DNA from: an uncultured Pelagibacteraceae bacterium | GTDB taxonomy: Bacteria > Pseudomonadota > Alphaproteobacteria > Pelagibacterales > Pelagibacteraceae | Direction: 5' to 3' | Assembly: GCA_902558225.1 (NCBI GenBank) | Contig: CACEDG010000001.1 | Location: 1-64,000 of the forward strand | DNA length: 64,000 nt | Shown here: positions 54,946 through 64,000 of the stretch, one piece after another | Layout of the letters: the number at the start of each line of letters is the position of its first letter | Position numbering within the stretch: position 1 is the first letter of the stretch | Translations under genes and position numbers: made by a program | The notes under the pieces: model-generated | The model's database searches: none | Told to the model about the DNA's origin: nothing | Seen by the model: only the letters and a program-made list of their open reading frames with translations

Positions 54946-56698
54946 AAATTTTTTTCTAACTATCTTTATATTTTTCCTGTGTTTCAATTCTTATGCTGAG
55001 GAAAAACCTGTAGATATATGGAATACAGAAAATAATGAAAACCAAATTGAAAATAATAGTTCGTTTTCAATTGAAGAAGAAACTAATCAGACAGAAAATA
55101 AAACTGAGCAAGATATTTTTAAGATGCAAAACCTAAAAAAAGACGATCAGATAAAATTAGTCGAAAATATTTTCAGTAAAGAGGTTGAGATACTGGGGTT
55201 ATATGATCCTGAAGACAACAGTTTGGATATAGATATGTGGTCAAATTCTGATGGTGATCAACTTAAAAGTATTTTTTCGAAGATAGGAAAAATAAACTTA
55301 TCAAATGATGCAAAAGATATAATGAGAATTTCATTGTTAACTAACTCATATCCTCCCCAAAAAAATATTTCAGAAGAGGAATTTCTAAAATTTAAAAATG
55401 AGTGGTTAATTAAAAACTCAAATTTAGAGTTAATCGAGGAATATCTCGTAAAAAATCAAGTTTTTAACAAACAAGCAGAGTTGACTAAATTTTTATTGGA
55501 TGAATATTTGTCTTCATCTAAAATCGATAAGGTATGTGAAATTTTATCAAAAAATACAAAACCTTTAAATGATGAATATCTTTTTAAATTCAATATTTAT
55601 TGTTTGATCATAAATAATAAAAGTGAGGAGGCACAACTTATTTTAGATTTAAAAAAAGAATTAGGTTTTAAGGATTCATATTTTGAAAATAAGATTAGTC
55701 AATTATTAGGTTTCAATTCAAAAATTGATGACTCAATTTCAGAAAAAACAATTCTTTCTTTCCATTTAGCTCATAAAACCAATTCTAAGTTTGTTTTTGA
55801 ACCAAATAATGGAACCAAAAAGATAATATGGAAATATTTGAGTAGCTCAAATTTATTAGAATCATTTCAAGAAATAGATATTTTAGACATTCAAAAAATT
55901 TCAACCATAGAAAAAGCGGTAAATAATAAAAATTATCCTGAAAAAGATTTGTTCGAAATATATAAAAAGTTTCAGTTTAATATAAATCAATTACTTAATG
56001 CAGATAAGTCTTATAAATCTCTTGAAAAAATTGAGGCTAGAGCATTAATTTATCAAAAAATATTATTAGAGTCTGATACAACATCAAAATTGAAATTTTT
56101 AAAAATTTTAAAAAAACTTTTTAAAGATGAAAATTTAGATGATGCTTTTGATGTGGAATTAAAAAAATTTCTACAAGAATTTGATCCCAAAGATATACCA
56201 GATAATCTAACAAGTTTTTATTATACAAATATTCAGATAAATGATGCCGATGTTTTAAATAAAAATGTTAAATTTAATAATGATATTTTGCATCAATCTA
56301 AACTTTTGAATTATTTTAATGGTGACTATTCAAAATCAAAAATTGAAAAGGATGTTAATAATTTTTTAAAAAAAATAAAAAAGAATAAAAAATATTTTTT
56401 TTCTAAAAAAGACCAGATCTTCTTGGAGGCGTTACGATCCGATGGTGTTGAAATATCCAAGAAATACGATGATCTTTACGAGATAAATGAGTCTGAAATT
56501 CCAACTGATATTCAAGTTATGATTAATAATAATGAAAAAGGAGCCACTCTTTTAAGAATAGTTGAGGTTATTGGTCAAGACAAATTGGAAAGAATTGATG
56601 AAGATACAATTTATTTTATTATAAGTGCTTTAAATCAGTTGAATATTGATTTGTTAAGAAATAAAATTTTAATGAAAGTTCTTCCTTTAAAAGTTTAA
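54920..56698 (+). CDS. exported protein of unknown function, 592 residues
   Basis: Starts with a signal peptide (MKILKSLNKNFFLTIFIFFLCFNSYAEE, cut near residue 26). The mature protein is acidic near the N terminus and helical throughout, without Cys, and could be built of TPR-like helical hairpins. It lies between aroK and def on the same strand as def-fmt-truA. I do not recognise the family; a periplasmic scaffold is one guess. Confidence 0.65.
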   Translation: MKILKSLNKNFFLTIFIFFLCFNSYAEEKPVDIWNTENNENQIENNSSFSIEEETNQTENKTEQDIFKMQNLKKDDQIKLVENIFSKEVEILGLYDPEDNSLDIDMWSNSDGDQLKSIFSKIGKINLSNDAKDIMRISLLTNSYPPQKNISEEEFLKFKNEWLIKNSNLELIEEYLVKNQVFNKQAELTKFLLDEYLSSSKIDKVCEILSKNTKPLNDEYLFKFNIYCLIINNKSEEAQLILDLKKELGFKDSYFENKISQLLGFNSKIDDSISEKTILSFHLAHKTNSKFVFEPNNGTKKIIWKYLSSSNLLESFQEIDILDIQKISTIEKAVNNKNYPEKDLFEIYKKFQFNINQLLNADKSYKSLEKIEARALIYQKILLESDTTSKLKFLKILKKLFKDENLDDAFDVELKKFLQEFDPKDIPDNLTSFYYTNIQINDADVLNKNVKFNNDILHQSKLLNYFNGDYSKSKIEKDVNNFLKKIKKNKKYFFSKKDQIFLEALRSDGVEISKKYDDLYEINESEIPTDIQVMINNNEKGATLLRIVEVIGQDKLERIDEDTIYFIISALNQLNIDLLRNKILMKVLPLKV

Positions 56699-56721
56699 AA
56701 AATAGTTTATTTATTTATCCG

Positions 56722-57246
56722 ATGAGTGTTAAAGATATTATAACTGTTCCTAATGATATTCTAAAAAAAATTTCTGAACCTATCGTAAATGTTGGTATTA
56801 ATGAGAAAAAGTTGATTAATGACTTATTTGAAACAATGTATAATTCTAATGGAATAGGGTTAGCAGCTGTTCAAGTGGGCATTCTCAAAAGAGTTGTGGT
56901 TATTGATGTTTCAAGTAAAGACGAAAAAAAAAATCCTATGAGTTTTATTAATCCGGTGATTAAAAATTTAAGTGATGAAACTTCAGTTTATGAGGAGGGC
57001 TGTTTATCTATACCTGAAACATTTATAGAAATTGAAAGACCCAAAGTTTGTGAGGTTGAATACATAGATTTAGATGGAAAAAAAAAAATGATTAAATGTG
57101 AAGGTCTTCTATCGACTTGTTTACAACATGAGATTAATCATTTGGACGGTAAATTAATAATTGATCATTTATCAAAATTAAAAAGAGACATCATTATAAA
57201 AAAAATTTCAAAAACAAAAAAAAATCCTGATAGAGTAATAGTTTAA
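56722..57246 (+). CDS. def: peptide deformylase
   Basis: A 174-residue metalloenzyme with motif 1 GIGLAAVQVGI, motif 2 EEGCLSIPE and motif 3 CLQHEINHLDG, supplying Cys and two His for the metal plus the catalytic Glu. It removes N-formyl groups from nascent chains. The stop is directly followed by fmt, the gene for the opposing formyl addition to initiator tRNA. Confidence 0.95.
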   Translation: MSVKDIITVPNDILKKISEPIVNVGINEKKLINDLFETMYNSNGIGLAAVQVGILKRVVVIDVSSKDEKKNPMSFINPVIKNLSDETSVYEEGCLSIPETFIEIERPKVCEVEYIDLDGKKKMIKCEGLLSTCLQHEINHLDGKLIIDHLSKLKRDIIIKKISKTKKNPDRVIV

Positions 57247-58179
57247 ATGGCTAAAAAGATTATTTTTATGGGTACACCAATGTTTTCTGTACCAATTTTA
57301 AAATCTTTGTATCAAAATGGATTTCCAATTGAATTAGTATATACCCAGCCACCTCAAAAATCCCATAGAGGTCAAAAAATTAATAAATCACCAATTCAGG
57401 GCATATCAGAAACTTTAAATATAAATTTCAGAAGCCCAGAAAATTTAAAAGACAATCCAAGAGAATATGAATTTTTTAAGTCAATTAGTGCTGATCTTGC
57501 TATTGTAGTAGCTTATGGGAAAATAATACCTAAAGAATTTTTAAATTTAACAAAAAAGGGATTTATAAATATCCATGCATCTATCCTCCCAAAATGGAGA
57601 GGTGCTGCACCCATACAAAGATCAATAATGAATTTAGATACAGAAACTGGGATAAGTATTATGAAAATAAATGAAGAATTAGATAGTGGACCAATAAGCA
57701 ATATTTATAAGATGAAGCTTGATCAAAATATTAATGCCCAAGAGGTTTCAGAAAAACTTTCTTTATTAGCTGCAGATAAAATATTAGATGTGGTTGATAA
57801 TATTTTTGAGGGTAAATCAAAGTTTGTTGATCAAGACCACTCAAAAGCAACTTATGCAAAAAAAATTAGTAAGAGAGAGGGGCAAATTAATTGGAATGAG
57901 GAAGCCCCCAAAATCATTGCTAAAATTAATGGGTTATTTCCCTCACCAGGAGCTTTTTTTAATTATAGTGGACAAAGATATAAAATTTTAAAAGCTAAAA
58001 TTGGAAGTGGTATTGGAAAAAGTGGTGAAGTTATCTCAGATAATCTTGAAATAGCATGTGCTAACAATAAATCTATAAAAATTCTTGAAATTCAAAGAGA
58101 GGGAAAAAAAATTCAAAAAGTTGAGGAATTTATGCTTGGATCAGTTATTAAAAAGGGTTCGGTAATTTTGAATGTTTAA
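57247..58179 (+). CDS. fmt: methionyl-tRNA formyltransferase
   Basis: A 310-residue enzyme: IIFMGTPMFSVPIL start, VVAYGKIIP, HASILPKWRGAAPIQRSI (formyl-transfer core with Asn/His/Asp pattern) and a C-terminal OB-like domain. Overlaps truA by 8 bases. Confidence 0.95.
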   Translation: MAKKIIFMGTPMFSVPILKSLYQNGFPIELVYTQPPQKSHRGQKINKSPIQGISETLNINFRSPENLKDNPREYEFFKSISADLAIVVAYGKIIPKEFLNLTKKGFINIHASILPKWRGAAPIQRSIMNLDTETGISIMKINEELDSGPISNIYKMKLDQNINAQEVSEKLSLLAADKILDVVDNIFEGKSKFVDQDHSKATYAKKISKREGQINWNEEAPKIIAKINGLFPSPGAFFNYSGQRYKILKAKIGSGIGKSGEVISDNLEIACANNKSIKILEIQREGKKIQKVEEFMLGSVIKKGSVILNV

Positions 58180-58912
58180 ATATCAGATATTAGTTGAATA
58201 CGTTGGGACTAATTTTAGAGGTTGGCAAGTTCAAAAAAAGGGCAAAACAATTCAAGGTTTAATCCAAAAAAAAATCTCTAAAATATTAAATGAAAAAATT
58301 CTTTTAATAGGCTCAGGTAGAACTGATACAGGAGTTCATGCAATTGAACAATCTGCCCATTTTGAGTGTAAAAATCCAATAAAAGATTTTAATAAGTTTT
58401 TAAAATCTACAAATTATTTTTTAAATAAAAATTTAGTAACTGTTCTAAAGATTCGAAGACGAAATAAAAGTTTCCATTCAAGATTTTCCGCGAAGATGAG
58501 AATTTATAAATATATAATTATTAACCAATTAGGTGGACCTGTTTTAGATCGGAAAAGATGTTGGCATATTATCAATGCTCTTGATTTGAATGCGATGAAA
58601 AAAGCCGCAATAAAATTAGTTGGCACAAAGGATTTTTCCACTTTTAGAGCTTCAAGCTGCAGAGCTAAAAGTCCAATTAAAACCTTGAGATCTGTGAAGA
58701 TAAAAACAAAAAAAAATAAAATAGAAATAGAATTTCAATCTCAATCTTTTTTACAGCAACAAGTGAGATCAATGGTTGGTTGTTTAAAATATGTGGGTGA
58801 AAAGAAGTGGACTTTAAAAAAATTCAATTTTATTATGAACTCAAAAAAAAGGATTTTGTGTGCACCACCAGCTCCACCTGAAGGACTCTATTTAGTAAGA
58901 ATTATTTATTAA
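58172..58912 (+). CDS. truA: tRNA pseudouridine(38-40) synthase
   Basis: A 246-residue enzyme with GSGRTDTGVHAIEQ (catalytic Asp near residue 51), SRFSAKMRIYKYII and SFLQQQVRSMVG, all conserved TruA motifs. It modifies the anticodon stem-loop. It converges with the SET gene, overlapping 21 bases. Confidence 0.94.
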   Translation: MFKYQILVEYVGTNFRGWQVQKKGKTIQGLIQKKISKILNEKILLIGSGRTDTGVHAIEQSAHFECKNPIKDFNKFLKSTNYFLNKNLVTVLKIRRRNKSFHSRFSAKMRIYKYIIINQLGGPVLDRKRCWHIINALDLNAMKKAAIKLVGTKDFSTFRASSCRAKSPIKTLRSVKIKTKKNKIEIEFQSQSFLQQQVRSMVGCLKYVGEKKWTLKKFNFIMNSKKRILCAPPAPPEGLYLVRIIY

Positions 58913-59386
58913 TTTTTTTTTATTGCTCATTGCAAATTTGCGATCAAGTCTCCACCGACTTTCTTCACGTATAATCCAACCACAACAATTTTTTGATTTA
59001 CATTTACAAGGAAATTGTTTGTAATCGTATTTATCAAAACTAAAACCATAATCGCAAGTTATCTCTTCACCTTTCTTAATATCTCTATCAGCTGTTATCC
59101 AAATCTTTAAACCCTTCCCATCATAGCGCGCGTTCGCGTCACAACTATGATTTACTAATCCAGCCACGTTAAACGAAAAATCCCCATCAAGTGAATATCT
59201 TTTATTTAAAGTGAATAAGTAAATAGGTTTTTTATTGTCATATTTATCAGATTCATCCACTTCTTTATTTGTAATAATTTTTCCTAAGTAATTGATGATT
59301 TTTGTACCCTCTTTGATATCTTTAGTAGCATAAAGCCCACGTCCTTTATTATCAATTTGTGATTTTTTGATTTTATATAATTTCAT
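58892..59386 (-). CDS. SET-domain protein (putative lysine methyltransferase)
   Basis: A 164-residue SET domain: RGLYATKDIKEGTKIINYLG near residues 16-35, NHSCDANARYDG (SAM/lysine pocket NHS-x-x-N), GEEITCDYGFSFD with the catalytic Tyr, and a post-SET CKCKSKNCCGW that can bind zinc. Bacterial SET proteins methylate ribosomal or nucleoid proteins. It lies next to a histone-deacetylase-family gene. Domain clear, substrate unknown. Confidence 0.85.
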   Translation of the reverse strand: MKLYKIKKSQIDNKGRGLYATKDIKEGTKIINYLGKIITNKEVDESDKYDNKKPIYLFTLNKRYSLDGDFSFNVAGLVNHSCDANARYDGKGLKIWITADRDIKKGEEITCDYGFSFDKYDYKQFPCKCKSKNCCGWIIREESRWRLDRKFAMSNKKKLINNSY

Positions 59387-59416
59387 AATGTTGATTTATT
59401 ATTTAATATAATATTA

Positions 59417-60384
59417 TCAATTGAATTCTAATAGTGCGTTAACATGTTCATTAGAACAATCAGCTAAAGCATTTAAATCATAACCACCCTCTAAAATAGA
59501 TACAACTCTTCCCTTGGTAAATTCGTTTGTTGCTATAATAGCTCTTTTAGTAATTTCATAAAAATCTCTTGGTAATAATTTGAAATTTGCAAGGGGGTCT
59601 CGCTCTTCTGCATCAAAACCCATACTTATAAGCAAAAATTCTGGCTGAAATTTTATCAATTTATCTAAAACTCTATCAAAGGCGTTAAAATATTCTCTAG
59701 AGCCAGTTCCAGCGGGCAAAGGGACATTAAAAATATTGTCATAATTTCCTTTTTCTTTTTCACTACCAGTTCCAGGATAAAATGGATATTGATGAGTTGA
59801 TAAACACAAAACTTTTGCATTGTCGTAAAAAATGTCACTCGTGCCATTGAAATGATGTACGTCTGGGTCGAGTATTGCTATTCTTTTGTATTTATATTTA
59901 TCAATGAGATAGTGTGCACCAACTGCTACATTGTTGTATATGCAAAAACCCATAGCTTTATCTTTTTCTGCGTGATGTCCAAATTAAGACCAGTGCCCCC
60001 TAATTAAAGAGGGCACTAGCCCCCAGGCGGTCTTACGACGCAAAAAGCGTTTTTATATTTTTTTTGTTCGACAGAGTCTATTGCCTTTAAAATAGAACCT
60101 ACCGCTTCTTTTGTTGCTTTTTCACTACCTGGTGAAATTACAGTATCTCCATCTAAGAATTTTAAACCCTCTTTTGGAAAGCTTTTTTGAACCATATCAA
60201 TATATTTTTCGTCATGCGCTTTCTTTAAAATATTTAAATCAAATTTTTTAGGTTTATCCCAAATTAAATCATTCCTTTTTTTTAATTTTTCAATTATTGC
60301 AACAACTCTTGCGGGTCGCTCAGGATGTCCATCACCAGTCAGATGGTTTGCTGATGTGTCTGAAGTTATAATTGCAGTACTCAA
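59417..60384 (-). pseudogene. histone deacetylase/acetoin-utilisation family gene, interrupted
   Basis: The N-terminal 122 residues (60384 down to 60016) end ...CVVRPPGG-stop. The rest continues in another frame as GHHAEKDKAMGFCIYNN, through DPDVHHFNGT (metal ligands) to the stop at 59417. Removing 44 bases (59979-60022) restores the RPPGHHA active-site motif and one frame of about 308 residues. The inserted bases bring in stops and a frameshift. Restored, it would be a zinc deacetylase with normal ligands. It could be a recent loss in this strain or an assembly error. Confidence 0.8.
59979..60035 (-). other. 44-base quasi-palindromic insertion inside the deacetylase gene
   Basis: TAAGACC-AGTGCCC (59985-59998) is complementary to GGGCACT (60011-60017) and GGTCTTA (60029-60035), the last being gene sequence upstream of the inserted bases in the coding direction. 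The new DNA therefore copies flanking sequence in reverse, as in template-switch mutations or chimeras from multiple-displacement amplification. Boundaries are uncertain by a few bases because of C runs. Confidence 0.7.
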
Positions 60385-61520
60385 TAAAAATAATTTTGTA
60401 AAATTTGATTATATATTCTTGTTAACTTTTTTAAATCTGACACAGAGGTCTTTTCATCAATTTGATGTATAGTATTATTTCTCAAGCCCAATTCTAATCT
60501 AGGTATTTTGCCAAGAAAACGGCTGTCACTCGTGCCTCCTCTACAATTTAATTTTGGTGAGTTACCAGTAATTTTTTTGACAATTTTTTTAACCATTAAG
60601 ATATTTTTATTAGGCTGAGTATAAAAAGCCTCTCCACTAACTCTGTATTCTATTTTTACTCGACATTTATCTTTTTTAGCAATTGAACTGATAATTTGAT
60701 TTAATTTTTTCTTCAAAGAAGATGATTTATATTTAGTGTTAAATCTAACGTTAAATTTTGCACTAGCTGACTGTGGCACAACATTTTCAGACAAATTATC
60801 AACATTCATTTTAGTAAACTCTAGATTAGAAGGTGGCATAAATTTTGTGCCGTTATCTAAAGATGAACTTTTTAATTTTGATATTATTTTTGCCAATGTA
60901 GTACATGGGTTAATGAAATTTTTAAAAGCCGCATGACCACTTTTGCCATAAACTGTGATTATTCCATTCATAGATCCACGTCTTCCAATTCTAATTTCAT
61001 CACCAATTGATTTATTTGATGTTGGCTCTCCAACAATAGAAAAATCAATTTTTTCATTTCTTTTTCTCAAATACTTCATAACAGCAGGAGTCCCTAATCC
61101 AGTTGTCTCTTCATCTGCAGCAATAATTATTGAAATAGATCCTTTAAATTTTTTATTAGCCACAAATTTACTCATTGCACTGATGAAGCAGGCAATTCCA
61201 CCCTTCATATCTTGAGCTCCTCTACCATGTAGAAAGCCATTTTTCACAAGACCTTTAAATGGAGGTATTTGCCAACCATTTAAGTTTGCTACCACATCCG
61301 TATGTCCTAAATAATTGAAGTGAGGTTTTTGATTACCAATTCTAGCATATAAATTTAATGCAGGTTTAACACCAGTTCCTTTTGATTTAATTATTCTGCA
61401 TTTAAAACCAATAGAAGAGAGCTTTTTTGATAAAAACTTCATTAGACCCTTATCTTCAGTGAGAGTACTTTTAAAGCGTATTAGCTCTTGGGCTAATTTT
61501 AATTCATTAAAAGCTTTCAT
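60381..61520 (-). CDS. dapE: succinyl-diaminopimelate desuccinylase
   Basis: A 379-residue M20 metallopeptidase-type enzyme: LGHTDVV, GRGAQDMKGGIAC, AADEETTGLGTPAV and NCRGGTSDSRF carry the metal ligands and catalytic Glu. It releases L,L-diaminopimelate for lysine and peptidoglycan. Overlaps the deacetylase start by 4 bases and dapD by one. Confidence 0.94.
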   Translation of the reverse strand: MKAFNELKLAQELIRFKSTLTEDKGLMKFLSKKLSSIGFKCRIIKSKGTGVKPALNLYARIGNQKPHFNYLGHTDVVANLNGWQIPPFKGLVKNGFLHGRGAQDMKGGIACFISAMSKFVANKKFKGSISIIIAADEETTGLGTPAVMKYLRKRNEKIDFSIVGEPTSNKSIGDEIRIGRRGSMNGIITVYGKSGHAAFKNFINPCTTLAKIISKLKSSSLDNGTKFMPPSNLEFTKMNVDNLSENVVPQSASAKFNVRFNTKYKSSSLKKKLNQIISSIAKKDKCRVKIEYRVSGEAFYTQPNKNILMVKKIVKKITGNSPKLNCRGGTSDSRFLGKIPRLELGLRNNTIHQIDEKTSVSDLKKLTRIYNQILQNYFY

Positions 61521-62341
61521 TATTTGTCTCTTAGAAGGTCGTTTATCGAGGTTTTAGATCTTGTTTTCTCATCAACCTGTTTGACGATCACTGCACAGTA
61601 TAGACTAGGGCCACCAGGTTTTTTGGATGGAAGAGACCCTGGAACAACAACACTTCCTTCAGGTACCTCACCAGTCATTATCTCATTTGTTTCACGATTT
61701 ATTATACGCGTAGAAGCAGTTAGAAATACTCCTGTAGCTAAGACACTATTTTTTCTAACGATTACTCCTTCGGCCACCTCGGCGCGTGCACCAATAAAGC
61801 AGTTATCTTCTATAATAGTCGGTGATGCTTGAACGGGTTCTAAAACGCCACCAATTCCTACTCCACCTGACAAATGTACATTCTTTCCAATTTGAGCCCC
61901 TGACCCCACCGTGCTCCACGTATCGACCATCGTACCGCTGTCAACAAATCCTCCAATATTTATAAAACATGGCATCAAGATAACTCCAGGAGCAATATAA
62001 CACCCTTTCCTGGTCATTCCGTTAGGTACATAGCGAAATCCAGCTTTTTTGTGATCTTCTTCAGTCCATCCAGCCGTCTTAAAGCCAACTTTATCATACC
62101 ATACTGAATATGGACCCGCCGTGGTAATCATTTTATTGGTTCTAAATGAAAGAAGTATTGCTTTTTTTGCTACTTGATTAGTTTCCCATTTTCCATCAGG
62201 ATGACGATTAGCCACTCGAACTTTACCTTGATCCAATAATTCTATTGTTTCATTAATAGCATCTAAAATACTTTTGTCAGAGTCAGGAGATATATCTTTT
62301 CTATTGTCCCAAGCATCATTTATAATTTTTTCTATAGACAT
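61520..62341 (-). CDS. dapD: tetrahydrodipicolinate N-succinyltransferase
   Basis: A 273-residue left-handed beta-helix enzyme with hexapeptide repeats in [51 protein letters not shown] and the usual N-terminal helical domain. It acts just before DapC/DapE in lysine synthesis; gene order dapD-dapE is common. Confidence 0.95.
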   Translation of the reverse strand: MSIEKIINDAWDNRKDISPDSDKSILDAINETIELLDQGKVRVANRHPDGKWETNQVAKKAILLSFRTNKMITTAGPYSVWYDKVGFKTAGWTEEDHKKAGFRYVPNGMTRKGCYIAPGVILMPCFINIGGFVDSGTMVDTWSTVGSGAQIGKNVHLSGGVGIGGVLEPVQASPTIIEDNCFIGARAEVAEGVIVRKNSVLATGVFLTASTRIINRETNEIMTGEVPEGSVVVPGSLPSKKPGGPSLYCAVIVKQVDEKTRSKTSINDLLRDK

Positions 62342-62344
62342 AAT

Positions 62345-63034
62345 TTACTGACTTTTTAATAACCTTATTTCTTTAAGAAATAAAGATAGATTTTCAATTT
62401 TGTGTGAAATAAAATCTTTATCGGCATCCATTTTTCCGAAATGTTCATCATTAATTAACCAAACGGTTGTACACCCTCGTTCGTGACCTATACTTAAATT
62501 TTTAGCTATATCCTCAATGTAAACAGTCTCTTTTGGATTTATACCAAATTTTTTTATCATTAAGTCGAAGGTTTCTGCCTCTGGTTTAGGTACATAACCA
62601 GCATCTTTAATATCAAAAACCTTATCTCTTCCAAATAAATCATACACACCTAAGTGAGTTAAAATATTAGCAGCATGTTCAGCACTACCATTAGTGAAGA
62701 TAAATTTTTCCATATCTAATTGTTCAAGCTCATTTCTCATAATTTTATCTTCCTTCATAAAAGATAAATCAATTTCATGTACGTAAGATAAAAATTCATC
62801 TGGTGATATTCCATTATGGATCATTAATCCTTTAAGTGATGTATTATATTTATAGAAATAATTTGTTTGTAATTCCTTAGCTTTGTCTTTATCGATTTTA
62901 AGTTTTTCGGATATGAATTGTGTCATTCTTTTTGAAACTTGACCAAACACACGTTCTAAAGAGTAATTGTTAAAACGGTTATAACATGTTCCATCCAAAT
63001 CCAGCAGTAGATATTTTTTATCTTTTAAATTCAT
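62345..63034 (-). CDS. HAD-family pyrimidine 5'-nucleotidase
   Basis: A 229-residue HAD hydrolase: LLLDLDGTCYN (nucleophile Asp), IFTNGSAEHA (motif II) and YIEDIAKNLSIGHERG (motif IV). The YjjG/SDT1-like helical cap suggests a nucleotide phosphatase. Conserved near argB in alphaproteobacteria. Overlaps argB by 4 bases. Confidence 0.85.
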   Translation of the reverse strand: MNLKDKKYLLLDLDGTCYNRFNNYSLERVFGQVSKRMTQFISEKLKIDKDKAKELQTNYFYKYNTSLKGLMIHNGISPDEFLSYVHEIDLSFMKEDKIMRNELEQLDMEKFIFTNGSAEHAANILTHLGVYDLFGRDKVFDIKDAGYVPKPEAETFDLMIKKFGINPKETVYIEDIAKNLSIGHERGCTTVWLINDEHFGKMDADKDFISHKIENLSLFLKEIRLLKSQ

Positions 63035-63891
63035 TTTCTAATTAATGTGCCTGAGCCTTTATCAGAAAATAACTCAAAGAGTATCGAGTGTTTTGGTCTT
63101 GCATCAATTATTCCTACAGCAGTAACCCCATTATTAATAGATTCTAGCCCCATATTAATCTTAGGAATCATGCCGCCAGTAATAGTTTCATTTTTAATCA
63201 TTTCTAAAATCTCAGAAGAAGATATTTCCTCAATTAGTTTTTTATTTTTATCTAAAACACCTTCCACATTAGTCATCAAAAGTAGTCTTCGACATTTAAG
63301 TGACTGTGCGATTTTACCAGCCGCCACATCTCCATTGATATTATAAGTTTGATTTTCTTGAAGACCCAAGGGAGATATAATAGGGATTTTATCATCTTTA
63401 ATAATATTTAATATTATTTCATTATTTATTTTGTTTGGAGTTCCGACAAAACCTAATTCAGGTGCGTCTCTTAAAACTTCAATAACATTATTTTTTTTAG
63501 TATGGATCCCAATTGCTTTTGTACCCATTTTTTCTAATGAACTTACTATATCATGATTAAAATCAATAAGTACATTCTCAACAATATCTATTATTTTTTC
63601 ATCTGTTACTCTAAGTCCTCTTATAAATTTAGATTGTATGTTGGATTTTTCTAATTCTTTTTGAATTCTTGGACCCCCACCATGGATGACACAAATCTTT
63701 ATTCCTAATTTATTTAGAATACTTAGATCTTCAATGAAATTGTTAAAGATCTCACGACTTAAAAAGACATTGCCTGAATATTTTAAGCAAATTAAATCTT
63801 CTTTATATTTTTCAATATATTTAGAAACTTCATTTATTGGGGGACCACTCTTAGGAATAATATTTTCTAATTCCTCTTTTGTTAAGCTCAT
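63031..63891 (-). CDS. argB: acetylglutamate kinase
   Basis: A 286-residue amino-acid kinase with ICVIHGGGPRIQKELEK, RGLRVTDEKI, NGDVAAGKIAQSL and a GGMIPKINMGLESI C-terminal motif. Second step of arginine synthesis. It starts one base after the yidC stop. Confidence 0.94.
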   Translation of the reverse strand: MSLTKEELENIIPKSGPPINEVSKYIEKYKEDLICLKYSGNVFLSREIFNNFIEDLSILNKLGIKICVIHGGGPRIQKELEKSNIQSKFIRGLRVTDEKIIDIVENVLIDFNHDIVSSLEKMGTKAIGIHTKKNNVIEVLRDAPELGFVGTPNKINNEIILNIIKDDKIPIISPLGLQENQTYNINGDVAAGKIAQSLKCRRLLLMTNVEGVLDKNKKLIEEISSSEILEMIKNETITGGMIPKINMGLESINNGVTAVGIIDARPKHSILFELFSDKGSGTLIRK

Positions 63892-63892
63892 A

Positions 63893-64000
63893 TTACTTAA
63901 CTTTGATTGTTTTATTTAAATACCACTGTTGCAGAATAGTGGCCAAATTTGTAGCCGTCCAATAGAGAACCAAGCCGCTAGCAAAACCAGCTAATATTAT
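63893..64000 (-). CDS. yidC: YidC membrane insertase, C-terminal end only
   Basis: The last 35 codons of a frame that runs off the window. GFASGLVLYWTATNLATILQQ is the conserved final transmembrane segment of YidC/Oxa1, followed by a short basic tail. Only the 3' end is visible. Confidence 0.8.
   Translation of the reverse strand: MILAGFASGLVLYWTATNLATILQQWYLNKTIKVK

Overview
The window looks like chromosome from a streamlined, very AT-rich marine alphaproteobacterium, most likely a SAR11 (Pelagibacterales) relative. The basis is low GC, lysine/asparagine-rich proteins, overlapping genes with intergenic gaps of a few bases, and alphaproteobacterial families (CarD, RegB, CobS/CobT, SUV3-like helicase, Coq7, HIG1). 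The lineage is inferred from gene content and style; no rRNA gene is present to prove it.

Layout. 1-3455: end of a TlpA-like thioredoxin gene, a HIG1 protein, an esterase, an HNH nuclease and a minus-strand run yqaA-like/dsbB-like/coq7. 3515-15221: a tRNA-Leu(CAA) gene cut in its anticodon loop by an 11.6-kb integrated element. 15226-22102: acyl-CoA synthetase, a 25-residue Lys/Arg peptide gene, carD-fdxA-terB-helicase, a thioesterase and tRNA-Arg(ACG). 22173-29530: thiolase, pyruvate dehydrogenase E1 (with an unusual N-terminal lipoyl domain) and E2, an EamA transporter and uppP. 29714-37593: gltD-gltB, a hydrolase and a glycosyltransferase. 37594-46098: a translation cluster thrS-infC-rpmI-rplT-pheS-pheT-lepA-tRNA-Ser(GGA). 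46213-58912: gyrB, regB, cobT-cobS-dnaJ-like, bolA-like, aroB-aroK, an exported protein of unknown function, def-fmt-truA. 58892-64000: a SET-domain gene, a broken histone-deacetylase-family gene, dapE-dapD, a HAD nucleotidase, argB and the 3' end of yidC.

The accessory element is the main point of interest. A tyrosine integrase at the left end has inserted it into the anticodon loop of the host tRNA-Leu(CAA) across a 9-bp core (GACTCAAAA). Unlike most tRNA-targeting elements, it rebuilds the tRNA at neither junction. Instead it carries a complete tRNA-Leu(CAA) of different sequence at 13231-13317, apparently a functional replacement. It also has integrase arm-type repeats at both ends, a candidate Rep protein next to iteron-like repeats, a ribbon-helix-helix protein, a serine recombinase, a DNA methyltransferase, a DUF3102-like protein, small exported proteins and several unknowns. 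No capsid, tail, terminase or conjugation gene is recognisable.

Two sequence families tie the element together. The first is a strand-polar motif, ACGAC-N10-AGGCT: twelve exact and two one-mismatch copies were found by eye, all in the same orientation whatever the gene direction and often at gene boundaries. The second is a spaced inverted repeat, GTAACA-N27-TGTTAC, at three promoter regions with a variant at a fourth, probably the operators of an element regulon. Both are visible only by comparing the sequence with itself, and neither matches a known system that I can name.
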